This document shows positions 25,073-36,192 of a DNA stretch of 64,000 bases, in pieces (the first letter of the stretch is position 1; each line of letters starts with the position of its first letter). Below the pieces are notes generated by a model. The model did no database searches and had not been told where the DNA came from. It worked only from the letters and a program-made list of their open reading frames with translations. The DNA is from Parasponia andersonii (Eukaryota > Streptophyta > Magnoliopsida > Rosales > Cannabaceae), in contig JXTB01000143.1 in the NCBI GenBank assembly GCA_002914805.1, forward strand, positions 435,810 to 499,809. The letters run 5' to 3'. A program made the position numbers and the translations under genes.

Positions 25073-25622
25073 ATTAGAGTGTTTGATCAGAACAGATCAC
25101 TTGGAGTAAGAATTTCTGCCCTTATTCAGTACAAGGATAATTCAGAAAAAAAAAGTGCATAAATTAGAGGCTTTGCTTGCTGAAAAAGAAGCAAAATTAA
25201 AAGAAGTCTCAGCTGAACTTGAAAGGACTTTAAAGTCCTTAAAAAGGTTGAATTCAGGGACTTCTAATTTGGATCATATTCTGACAATTAGAAAATCCAG
25301 TTCTGATCATAAAGGACTCGGATTCAAAGGTGAGCACTCTAACTCCAAAACTATTTTTGTTAAGAGTTTGGTTTCTAACTCTGGTGCAGGAACAAGTATC
25401 GATGTTGCACCACAGAATAAAATTGCTTCACCATCACAAGTTACAAGTAATCGTGTTGATATTGCAACACACGTTGCAACACACCATAAATCAGCAGCAT
25501 CTGGTTCGATAGGTAAGTATGGTAAGTTTATTCCAACTTGTCACTTTTGTAGTGTTAAAGGACATATCAGACCTCGGTATTTTACATTGATGAATTTTTT
25601 AGAAAATTAATATTTTTCACAT

Positions 25623-28600
25623 ATGATTCTTTTCCAAAGAAAAACACCTAGGAAAAAGATGGAACTTTCAAATAAAATAAGAAAAGTTTGGATAAAAAAA
25701 TTTGAACTCAATTGTTTTGGAGTTTTTACGTGTTTTAGAACATATGCTACTAATGCTTGGTACTTTGATAGTGGATGTTCTAGACACATGACAGGTGACA
25801 AATCCATATTGGAAAATTACAAGGAAGATGCTTCTAGTCTTGTCACTTTTGGTGATATTGTGAAAGGAAGAGTTCTTGGAAGAGGAATTCTCAATGTTGA
25901 AGGATTCCCTAGATTGAAGAATGCATTGCATGTTGAAGGACTTAAGGCTAACTTGATTAGCATAAGTCAAATTTGTGATCAGAATCTTCATGTTAATTTT
26001 ACCAGTGATAAATGTGTTGTCATAGATAAAAGTGGGAACTCTATTTTAGAAGGATTGAGATCTACTGATAATTGTTATACTTTGACTAATCCACAAACCT
26101 GTAATAGTGTATCCATGAATGAGATTGATTTATGGCATGAAAAACTGGGTCATTTGAATTTTAAAATGTTGAAAAGAATTGTTTCTACAGGTGCTGTTCG
26201 AGGATATCAAGTCTTGATAAAAAATCACCAAGTATATGCGGACCTTGTCAAATTGGGAAACAATTGAAGACTACACACAAGTTGTATAATATGTTACAAC
26301 ATCAAAGGTACTGGAGCTACTTCATATGGATCTGATGGGTCCTATTCAAGTAGAAAGTATTGGAGGTCAGCGCTATGTCTTTGTGTGTGTGGATGATTTT
26401 TCAAGGTATTCTTGGGTAGATTTTTTAAGAGAAAAATCTGACACATTTGATACTTTCAAAACATTGTGTGTGAAACTTAAGACTAAGAAAAATTACAAGA
26501 TAATGAGAATTCAGAGTGATCACGGTAAAGAATTTGAAAATACTGTCTATACCTGATTTTTGTGATGAACATGGTATTTCACATGAATTTTCTGCACCTA
26601 AAACACCTCAATAAAATGGTATAGTAGAGAGGAAAAATAGGACTTTGCAGGAAATAGCTCGTATCATACTCAACAGTAAGAAGCTATCCAAGAGATTATG
26701 GGCTAAAGCAATAAGCACGGTGTGTTATACCATTAACCGTGTTTATTTGCACCCAAGTACAACAAAAACACCCTATGAGATTTGGCATGGTAAGAAACCT
26801 AACATAAGCTATTTTCATATTTTGGGAGTACATGGTATATCATAAATGATCGGGAACACTTGGGTAAGTTTGATGCTAAAAGTGATGCAAATGTTTTTCT
26901 GGGTTATTCAAATAATAGTAGAGCTTATCGTATTTATAACATGAGAACTCAATCTATTATGGAATCTGCTAATATTATTGTTGCTGATCTTAAAGATTTC
27001 ACAGATTTTTCACAAGAAGATGAAATTCATAGCTTTACTGATGAAGCTGTTGTTAATCCTGTTTTTGATTTACATGTTACAACTCAGCCTGACACTGTTA
27101 TAGGACCAAACAATCCTGTTACAACATCAGGATCAGATGTAGCAACATCCTCCGAACAGAGAGACACATTATCTGCTGAATCTTTAGTAGATATTCATGA
27201 TCCAATCAGAAGAGAACCATCATCAAGGGTGAAGAAAAATCATCCTTCTGGTCTTATTATAGGTAATCTTGATGATGTGATGGTCACAAGGAGGAGAAGC
27301 ATAAATCTGGTAAAATATGTGTGCTTTACCTCTATGATTGAGCCTAAAAATGTTAAGGAAGCCCTATTAGATGAATTTTGGGTAAAGGCAATGCAAGAGG
27401 AATTAGAACAGTTCACTAGGAATGATGTGTGGACACTTGTAACTAGACCTAGGAATTCTAATGTGATTGGAACCAAATGGATTTATAAGAACAAATCTGA
27501 TGAATTTGATAACATAATTAGAAACAAAGCTAGGTTGATTGCCTAAGGATACACACAAGTTGAGGGCATTGATTTCGATGAAATATTTGCTCCCGTTGTT
27601 AGATTGGAATCTATTCGCTTACTTTTTGTCATTGCATGTCTCATAGGCTTTACTTTACACCAAATGGATGCAAAAAGTGTATTTTTAAATGGTATTTTGA
27701 ATGAGAAAGTTTATGTAGAACAACCTAAAAGTTTTAAAGATCTATATTTGTCTAACCATGTTTTTAAACTCAAAAAGGCACTATATGGATTGAAACAGGC
27801 ACCTAGGGCATGATATGAAAGGTTAACAAATTTTTTGATTGAAAAAGGCTATAAGAGAGGGGGAATAGACAAAACTTTGTTCATCAAGCACTTTAAATCT
27901 GGTATTATTATTGCTCAAATATATGTTGATGACATTGTTTTTGGTTCTACATCTGATAATAAAATACATGAATTTGTTACCCAGATGAAGAAGGAATTCG
28001 AGATGAGTATGGTAGGCGAGTTGACATTTTTTCTAGGTTTGCAGATTAAGCAACTTGAAGATAGGATTTTCATATCTCAATCCAAATACGCCAAAAACCT
28101 TGTGAAGAAATTCGGTTTGGAATCTGTCAAACACATGAATACTCCCATGAGTACTAATCTCAAGTTGACCAAAGATGAAAATGGTGTTAATGTTAATCCA
28201 ACGCTCCATAGGAGCATGATAGGAAGTCTACTATATCTTACAGCTAGTCGTCCTGATATTTCTTATAGTATTGGTGTTTATGCTAGATATCAATCTAGAC
28301 CTAAGGAGTCTTATATTCTTGCTGTAAAAAGAATCATTAGATATGTTAATGAGATTATTGATCATGGAATTTGGTATTTAAAGGAAACTAATACTCATCT
28401 TGTTGGTTATAGTGATGCAGATTGGGCAGGGAATGCTCACGACAGAAAAAGTACAACTGGAGGTTAAAACTACCTCAGGAATAACTTGATTTCATAGCAC
28501 AACAAAAAGTAGAACTCCATCTCTTTGTCGACTGCCAAAGCTGAGTACATTGCAGCTGAGAGTTATTGCACACAACTGTCGTGGATGAAACAGATGCTAA

Positions 28601-28863
28601 AAAACTACGGTATTGAATTGGATAATTTAGTAGTATATTGTGATAACACTAGTGCTATCAATATTTCTAAAAATCTAGTGCAACATTCTAGGACTAAACA
28701 TATTGATATTCGTCAACATTTCATTAGAGAATTAGTTGAAAATAATGTCATTGTTTTGGAGTATGTTGCAACAGAGAACCAGCTTGCAGACATATTCACT
28801 AAACCACTTGATTTTGTGTGTTTTGATTTCCTGAGGAAGTCCTTGGGAATTTGTTCTATATAA
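25623..28863 (+). pseudogene. Copia pol: protease, integrase, reverse transcriptase, RNase H, broken
   Basis: In order: protease with the DSG active site at about 25767 (WYFDSGCSRHMTG); GAG-pre-integrase with HxxxH...(LWHEKLGHLN); integrase core (DLMGPIQVES, then VCVDDFSRYSW); reverse transcriptase from about 27300 (FWVKAMQEELEQF, IGTKWIYKNK) with the catalytic YVDD at 27922-27933; RNase H with YSDADWAG at about 28408 and TKHIDIRQHFIREL near the end. The integrase-before-RT order defines Ty1/Copia. Stops at about 26264, 26554, 27544, 27811 and 28465, plus frame changes, leave seven fragments. No single intact polyprotein. Confidence 0.92.
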
Positions 28864-29898
28864 ATATTTCTGTTTTATTTTATGCCAAATTTTTGCCATT
28901 TGAAATTGAAATTTTGTGTATGGAAAGTTTAAAAGAAATTTTTGAAAGAGATGAATTTTTATTAATCATAATTTGATTTTTTCAATATACAGTCTTTGTT
29001 ATCTTATCTTTTAAAATTTCTGGATTGATTGATGAAAGATGGATTATCTTGGATTGAATTTTAACTGATGAACCCTTGTTTGTTTGATCTTAGAAAAATT
29101 TTGTAAAAAAAGGCTCCCTAGTTAAAAAAAGCTACCTACACTGATGTGTGAAAGCCATCCATGAGTAATCCGGTGCTATGTATCACAAATACAGTAGAGG
29201 ACAATCTACCATGTGAAAAGGGCTATCTCAGTGATAGAGTGAAAGTTACTGACTGTGGGTGCTTTATTTTTGTGTTGTTATAAAAAAAAGGAGGGGGGGC
29301 AATAGCAATAAACAAAGATGTACTGCTCAAAAAATCACAGCACACGCTTATAGCCTGAAATTTAGAATGGAATTTCGTAGAGATCAACATTTTTAAGGTA
29401 AGTCAGTTGTCTTTCAATTCTTAATGGTTAATTAATCTAAAAGTAATCCGGAAATTTTATTTGATAAAATTGGCAAGTTCTTTTTATTTTAAAAATTAAT
29501 TTATGATTGACATAAGTTTATTTATTTCAATTTTTCATTCTAGCTTTTTATACATATTAAATTTTGATTTTGTGGCAAAATAAGGTATCTTACAACATTG
29601 AGATATTTAGAGATCTTTATTAAAAAAAAAGGCAGTTTATGAAAAAACTGCATGCTGATATCATCTATTGGAATACGTTTCAAAATTATTCATGGCAGTT
29701 ATTTCCCAAGCTTTATGGCTCCAATTTTTATTTGTTTTCTTTTCAAATTTCAGGTAATTAAGGGGATATATATATTCAGATTATTTCAACCCTAAAATCC
29801 CAAATTGTCTCAACCGTAGTCTCTTCTTCTTCCTCTTTCTTTCCTTGTTTTTTTTTTTTTGTTTTTCGTTTTCTCTGTTCCTACAAAAACTGCCAGCT
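28864..29898 (+). other. Non-coding spacer of the Copia element between pol and the third ORF
   Basis: AT-rich. A pyrimidine-rich acceptor-like 'ttttcaaatttcag' lies at about 29740-29753, ahead of the next ORF. This would fit expression from a spliced subgenomic RNA as proposed for env-like ORFs of Sireviruses (inference). Confidence 0.45.
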
Positions 29899-31477
29899 AT
29901 GGTTAACACCAGATCAGGGAAAAAGAGCAAGTTTGCTCCTGCTCTGAAAGAAAAGGAGAAAACGTCACCGCTGGCCAAGAAGCAGAAATCGGTGGTCTTG
30001 CCGACCTCTACGAAAACAAAGTCATCGTTGCCGGAGAAGGTGACTGAACCAGAGGTTGTCCATCACAACCCATCGAATCGCAGAAACCAACTGATTCAGG
30101 AGATTCTTCTCATTCCCCCAATTCGAAATCAATTGCTCATTCAACAGATGAGTCGGTTTCGAGAAAAGGAGATGATGGTAAGACTTCTAAATCGAGACTT
30201 CATAATCAAAAATCGATGGAAACACCTGCTACAACATCGCTTCCAGAACCTATTCTTGAAAAAAAGGCTATTGCAACATCGAAACCCACTGAATTACAGA
30301 CCCCTGTTATGACATAGTTAGAGAAGTCACCTATTGTTTTTGATATTCCAACACAGCACCTACATGCTATAATTCCCTCTGCTATTGACCAGAATCAACC
30401 TGATGTTGCAACACAAGTAGCTACTTCGTTGGCTACTCTTGCTGCTCAACCCTCTAAGAAGTTTGCTGGCCAGTCCTACATACAAGCCACACAGAAACCT
30501 AAGAAGGCCACTGCAGCTATGAAGGCAAAGAGTGTTTCCACTTCTACAACACCCATACCAGGTTATAATATTCATAATAACTTTACTCCTTGGTACTACA
30601 CGAAAGAAATTATTATATCAATGAATGTCTATGGTCAATGTCAGTTTATTCCTGAAAGAAACATCAATTCTAAGTCTTTTTTAAGTATTGGTGTGTTAAA
30701 AGCCATTGAAGATCAGGGATGGGATAATATTGTGTTTAAAAACAAAGGTTTTGTGTCTCGGGTAGTTCAGGAATTCTATGCTAATATTACTGATGGATTT
30801 GATGAACCTGATTCCATTACCTTTCATAAGATCTTTGTTAAAAATCATGTGTATGACTTCTCACCTCAAGTGATTTCTGATTTTCTCGGTGTACCTTTGA
30901 GATCTCATGATGAGTTTGAAAAATCTTTTGATAAAGATATGGTTGTAACTGAGTTACTTGGGACAAAGAAGAAGTTGCCTAAAGAGGATATTCTTCAAGT
31001 CACTGATCTGACTTAAAGTACAGAGGGCTTCATCGGATTGCTATGCACAATTGGAGACCTACCACACACTATCCAACTATTCACTTTGATATTGCTAGCT
31101 TTTTATATGATGTTGGAACAGGTGTATCAGTGAATTTGGGACAACTGATTTTTGAGCAGATTTGTGAACTTCGCAATCTCAAACATCGTAAAAAGAGGCT
31201 GATCTTTCCATCACTTATTTATGGGATTCTATCTCAGCAACACCCTCTTATGTATAACTCTGAGTTCCTCACAGCCACTCCATCCAACATCGTGTTCAAG
31301 CTTAAGGAGAAAGATCTGGTTGAGGGGGAGCTTGAAGCTACTACTGATATTGGTACACAAGGTCCTGCTGCTACTGCTATTATAACATCCACAGGTCAAG
31401 AAGTCAGGTTTACAAAGATCGAGAAATTGGTTGCTACCATTACAAAGAAACTAGATGTGGACATGGACGATATTTGA
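29899..31477 (+). pseudogene. Third ORF of the Copia element (plant transposon 'env-like' / Transposase_32-type domain), broken
   Basis: Begins MVNTRSGKKSK, a start often seen in plant retroelement third ORFs. It then has a low-complexity Lys/Ser/Thr/Pro segment and, from about 30590, a globular part with FIPERNINSKSF, IEDQGWDNIVF and ISDFLGVP, then NWRPTTHYPTIHFDIASFLY (31046 on). This is the 'putative plant transposon protein' domain found in 3' ORFs of Copia and gypsy elements. The frame changes between about 30100 and 30429, and a stop with frame change lies at about 31012-31017. There is no clear signal peptide or fusion-type membrane segment in what remains, so an envelope role is not supported. 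Confidence 0.75.
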
Positions 31478-31803
31478 TCTTTATGTGTTTCTTTCTATTT
31501 TCTATTTTGTTTTTTTTTTATTTTCTTGGTTTGTATAAGTTTGATATAATTTAGGTGTGTTCAATTTTCTACAGGATTAATTTCTTTTGTGTTATGATAT
31601 TTTAACATGTTCTAGTTTCATTAGTTGTTTTGTGATTGATAATTTTTATCACTTGTTTTTTCTTTGCCTTTGGATCTTTTATCCAAAAAGGGGAGAAAGC
31701 ATATTTGGATCTTGAATTTTGGATACTGACCTTGTTTTGCAGTTTGGATTTTGGATACTGAACTTGTTTTGCAGGCATATCAAATATTTGTCTAAAAGAT
31801 GCC

Positions 31804-31815
31804 AAAAGGGGAGAT
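31804..31815 (+). other. Polypurine tract of the Copia element
   Basis: 'aaaaggggagat' immediately before the 3' LTR start TGAAAGAGCG, the expected plus-strand primer. Confidence 0.8.
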
Positions 31816-32971
31816 TGAAAGAGCGAATAATCTGTTGGCAACCTTTATATTACAACATGACTGGTTTCACGGTCATGTTACAACATGCGACTAAATATTT
31901 GACTTGAATAAGTTTTTCAGTATTTTATATATTTTTCTTTTATATGCTTTAGGTCACGATTTGTATAGTTGTCAAACATAAAAATCTGATAATATTAATG
32001 TATAGACGGATCATAAAAATCTGATCATATTAATGCATAGACGAATTCAATTAAGAAGGAATGGGTAAGTGACTCTTTCCTAAATTGATTTTGAGTATAT
32101 GTCTATATTTCATTAAGGAAATTCCTTTAATTGAATATTTTATGTGTAATATCTTTTATAGAAGTTTCCTTAACTCATTTGTACTGATTCTTACTGATTA
32201 AAGTTACTCTAATTCGTGTTATTTGTTATCAAATAGATTTGAGTAACTTATATTTTTATACCAGGAAAGTAATCTGAAAGTTTACTTTTTATTTTACAAC
32301 ATGACTGGGTTGACAGACCATATTGCAACACGTGAACAGAATCAGTAACTACTTTCTAGATTCGTTTTCTAAGTTTAGTAACAAACTTGGTTGATCTTAC
32401 AAGTCTTCTAATTAATATTAAATGCTCTTAATTGTTATTTTGCAGATCTTACACGTGAAGGTTTGCTCTCTTCTCTATTTAAAGCCCACTCAAGAGTAAC
32501 TTTATGTAGAGAGACCACTTATTGTATTTTTCGATTTTAAAAGAAAAATTTTTCTTTTAGCCATATTTTAGACTTAGAGGTGTCCTAGTCGTTTAAGTGA
32601 TAGTGTTTCAGGAGAGGTACTGATTATCTTCGGGAGGAGATTGACTTCAAGTACCTGAAGGGATTTCAGAAGAATGAAGTCAACCTAAGACGAGTGGTGT
32701 CACTAGACACGTTAGTGAAGGAATACATCTATATTGCGACAATCAAAAGAATGAGTCTTTTTATTGTATAAGTCAAATTAGTATTTGTATTCATTCAAAC
32801 TTTGCTAATAGTGTTTATTATCTAGGCGTGGCCTTTTAGACGTAGGTTAGCGGGAGATAACTGAATCAAGTAAAAATATCTTGTGTTACTTTTACAATTT
32901 CCGCATTACCGTCTCACATAATTAATTAAAAATTAATTTTATTCAGTAATATCTGATAAACGGACCTAACA
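31816..32971 (+). repeat. 3' LTR of the Copia element
   Basis: 1156 bp, starting TGAAAGAGCGAATAATCTG and ending ..cctaaCA. It is 34 bp longer than the 5' LTR because of a short tandem duplication near 31978-32040 ('cataaaaatctgat.atattaatg.atagacg' twice). Confidence 0.9.
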
Positions 32972-32976
32972 ACATC

Positions 32977-34380
32977 GTTTAAATTCTCCCCAACTACATT
33001 ATATATGATGCTCATTGAAATTTCCTAGCCACGACCACCACGAAATTACTAATTGTAGTATCTGTTACATTAACACAAACCAGAAGGGCAGGATCCAATG
33101 GTAGCCAGAGGTTTTTGATAATAAGATAACCACGAAGACCATATTGAAAAATGACAAATATATATTATTGAAATTGTATATAAAGTAAGAGGGAATTTTC
33201 CTGGTTGATGTTAAATCCTTCTTCCTAATAATTATAATTTAATAGACTTAAAATGTCGTGGGGTCTGTTCACATTAAGCCAAACGTACGATGATAAGAAT
33301 GATGAGCCCAAAATATTCTATATCCTTCTTTTATAGTTCAGTGGTGGAGCAGAAGGTTATAAAGAACTATTCGAGACGGTGGAGTACTGTACTGGTTGGT
33401 TGTTAGGAAGCGATATGTGCACCATAACATCGCCCTTCATTTCAAAAGTTATGTATCGATAATCAAACCGGCCCATTAAGTCTTTTACCCTGATCATCAC
33501 TTTAATTTACTCATATGCTAAAGTTCCGTATCTTGAACATTTTATATATTCCTAACAAAAGTTGACATTTAACAGTCAATTGAGTCATATTAAAAAAATT
33601 GAAGTTCTTGTATTGTACCACCACATGTAGAAAGAAAGAATTAAAGGCTTTCAAGCGCCAGCATAAATGCCAATTCCATATCATATTAAATAACCCTATT
33701 GCCCCTATGGAACATTACATCTAATCTCTTTCCAATGTGATCCCAACTCCACATTCACACTCATGACTTTGTATTAGAGTCATATAAAAAGAAAAAAAAA
33801 TAAAATATATATATATATATATATATATAAAAGTCTCACAGTGTGACCAGAGTACGGAAGTAACAAGTAGGCCAGCTAATAAATTAAAATTTGTGTTCTC
33901 TAACGAAGGTTTAATTGAATTGGAACTAGAGAAAGTATACGTATACTAAAAGAAAAATTAACATTTAGTGACAATATTTTTTTTTTTGTAAGTAAAAATC
34001 GACAATTAGTAATACACTTTTTTAGTCACAATGTTTATTTATAGTAATATACTTTGTTGTAATTAAAAATGCATTTAATCACAATAAATTATGAATTTTG
34101 TTATTAAAATTTTTAATTACAGATTTTTTATTTATGACATATGAATAAAAATATTTTTTTAGCCATAATTTTAATCCTCAAAGATATTTTATAGTGAACT
34201 TCAGTTCGCAATTTTGTTTAATTTTTTTTTCTTTTGCTTTAAGTTTAACCTTTTTTCTTAGAGAGAGAAGAAAACGGACAAAATTAAATAAAAAGGGAAA
34301 AAAAAAAAAATCTGAGTAATAGCTCATGATTCAATTGAATCCTTTCAATATATATACGTACACTGTGGTTCCCCCGTAGC
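32977..34380. other. Intergenic DNA upstream of the lipase gene
   Basis: No gene seen. It has a (TA)n tract at about 33806-33829. The stretch 33955-34200, with repeated 'agtgacaat/agtcacaat' and 'taattaaaaat' words, resembles the ends of small non-autonomous elements but I could not delimit one. Confidence 0.45.
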
Positions 34381-34391
34381 TATATATATAG
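34381..34391 (+). promoter_or_regulatory. Possible TATA element of the lipase gene
   Basis: tatatatatag about 190 bp before the ATG; a second candidate, atatatatac, lies at about 34348. Which one is used cannot be decided from sequence. Confidence 0.35.
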
Positions 34392-34578
34392 TGCTTTCTA
34401 TTGTACCCCAACCATGTCCATGCTATTTCTGTGATGAACCCATTTTATCTCTCTCATCGTCACTGATTTGATATATCATATATTAATTTTTAGTACTACC
34501 TCTCATATTTTTCTTTCTGATCTAGCTAACTAAGCTCTCACCGAAACCAGAAAAGAAAAGAAAAGAAAGAAGCTTTTC

Positions 34579-36192
34579 ATGGCTTCTTTATCACTCCCCC
34601 TAAACAAAACCATGATCCAATATCATATTCCCTCCACCCTTATACCCCTCAACTCATCAAAAACTCTCTTCCCAGGGTATCAAAACCTCAGTATAGTAAC
34701 CAAAACTAGTACAACTACTACTATACCTTTCAAAACCACATGCAAATCATCGTCAGTCTCAAGAGCGGAAACCCTTTTGAGCCCTGATCATTTGGACGGG
34801 GCCCATGATCATGATGACCATGATTTTAATCATCATGATCATCATGACAATCAGACGGCCCTCGTTTACCACGAGGACGATAGGCCACTGAGCCAAATCT
34901 GGAGAGAGATTCAAGGAGCCAACGACTGGGAAGGCCTTCTGGACCCCTTGAACTCCCACCTACGGACGGAAATAATCCGCTACGGCGAGTTCGCCCAGGC
35001 CTGCTACGACTCCTTTGACTTTGACCCCCACTCCAGGTACTGCGGCACCTGCAAATACCAGGGGGCCCACTTCTTCGAGCGCCTCGACATGGCCCACCGC
35101 GGCTACGACATCAGCCGCTACCTCTACGCCACGTCGAACATCAACCTCCCCAACTTCTTCCAGAGGTCGAAGATGAGCAGCGTGTGGAGCACGCACGCCA
35201 ACTGGATGGGTTACGTGGCCGTTTCGACCGACGAGTCCGAGGTCGCCCGCCTGGGCCGCCGCGACATCCTCATCGCGTGGCGGGGAACCGTCACGTACCT
35301 CGAGTGGATCTGCGACCTCAAGGACATCCTCCGCCCCGCGGAGTTCGGACCCGATCCGACGGTCAAGATGGAGTCCGGGTTCTACGACCTCTACACCAAG
35401 AAAGAGAGGGGCTGCAAGTACTGCTCCTTCTCCGCGCGTGAGCAGGTACTCGCGGAGGTGAAGCGCCTCCTGGAGTACTACGAAGGAGAAGAGATCAGCA
35501 TCACAGTAACCGGGCACAGCCTAGGCGCGGCCCTGGCCCTGATAAGCGCGTACGATATAGCCGAAGTGGGGCTAAACGACGCCGTTGGACGGCCCACAAT
35601 CCCCGTCACGGTGTACTCATTCGCGGGGCCGCGAGTGGGGAACCTCAAGTTCAAGGAGCGGTGCGACGAGCTTGGGGTCAAAGTCCTGAGGCTGGTCAAC
35701 GTCCACGACGTGGTCCCCAACGTGCCGGGAATAATCGCGAACGAGAAGCTCGACCAGTTCCAGAAGTACATAGAGGAAGCGATCTCGTTCCCATGGAGCT
35801 ACGCCCACGTTGGGGTGGAGCTCCCGCTGGACCACACGCAGAGCCCATTTCTGAAGCCCACGAAGGACCCGGGCTCGGCCCATAATCTGGAGGCCCACTT
35901 GCACCTGGTGGACGGGTACCACGGGAAGGGGAGGAAGTTCAGGCTGGTGACCAAGAGGGACATAGCGCTTGTGAACAAGAATTGTGATCTCCTGAGGGGA
36001 GAGTACGGCGTGCCGCCGAATTGGCGGCAAGACGAGAATAAAGGGATGGTGAGGAACAGCGACGGGCGGTGGGTGTTGCCGGAGCGACCGAGGCTGGAGG
36101 GCCACCCGCCGGATATGGCGGTGCACCTTGAGAAAGTACTTAATTATGTTAATGAAAGTAGTAGTGGTTCACAACAGTTGGGGACAACTTAA
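34579..36192 (+). CDS. Plastid class-3 lipase, phospholipase A1-I gamma type, 537 residues, intronless
   Basis: A single exon. Residues 1-60 are Ser/Thr-rich and acid-poor, as in a plastid transit peptide. A His/Asp-rich stretch follows at 71-89. The lipase domain covers about 100-520: YGEFAQACYDSF, RRDILIAWRGT, the nucleophile elbow GHSLG with Ser314, the acid in VNVHDVVPNVPG (Asp377), and the histidine in DGYHGKGRKF (His448), i.e. a complete catalytic triad. Relatives (DAD1-like/PLA1-I gamma family) hydrolyse sn-1 acyl chains of phosphatidylcholine and galactolipids in chloroplasts and can feed jasmonate synthesis; which substrate this one prefers is not readable. The gene is far more GC-rich than its surroundings, which creates long open antisense frames that are not genes. 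Confidence 0.95.
   Translation: MASLSLPLNKTMIQYHIPSTLIPLNSSKTLFPGYQNLSIVTKTSTTTTIPFKTTCKSSSVSRAETLLSPDHLDGAHDHDDHDFNHHDHHDNQTALVYHEDDRPLSQIWREIQGANDWEGLLDPLNSHLRTEIIRYGEFAQACYDSFDFDPHSRYCGTCKYQGAHFFERLDMAHRGYDISRYLYATSNINLPNFFQRSKMSSVWSTHANWMGYVAVSTDESEVARLGRRDILIAWRGTVTYLEWICDLKDILRPAEFGPDPTVKMESGFYDLYTKKERGCKYCSFSAREQVLAEVKRLLEYYEGEEISITVTGHSLGAALALISAYDIAEVGLNDAVGRPTIPVTVYSFAGPRVGNLKFKERCDELGVKVLRLVNVHDVVPNVPGIIANEKLDQFQKYIEEAISFPWSYAHVGVELPLDHTQSPFLKPTKDPGSAHNLEAHLHLVDGYHGKGRKFRLVTKRDIALVNKNCDLLRGEYGVPPNWRQDENKGMVRNSDGRWVLPERPRLEGHPPDMAVHLEKVLNYVNESSSGSQQLGTT

Larger units (their letters stand above)
22678..32971 (+). mobile_element. Ty1/Copia LTR retrotransposon with an extra 3' ORF (Sirevirus-like), degenerate
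   Basis: LTRs 22678-23799 and 31816-32971, an initiator-Met-tRNA-type primer site after the 5' LTR, gag, then protease-integrase-RT-RNase H in Copia order, a third ORF region, and a polypurine tract. Flanks acatg (22673-22677) and acatc (32972-32976) agree at 4 of 5 bases, consistent with a 5-bp target duplication. In-frame stops and frameshifts break gag, pol and the third ORF, so it cannot be autonomous. A hand count over the first 200 aligned bp of the LTRs gives roughly 8% difference, mostly transitions, so it is not a recent insertion. Confidence 0.93.

Noticed and set aside
24248..28863. Treating the separate gag and pol open frames as independent host genes
   Set aside because: They are collinear pieces of one Copia polyprotein inside paired LTRs.
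29899..31477. Calling the third Copia ORF a true envelope gene
   Set aside because: No signal peptide, cleavage site or fusion-type hydrophobic segment is visible, and the domain fits plant transposon proteins better.
34960..36126. Long minus-strand open frames (185 and 169 codons) across the lipase gene
   Set aside because: They lie antisense to a complete lipase with an intact catalytic triad; the openness comes from high GC at third positions. No ATG context, homology or introns support them.
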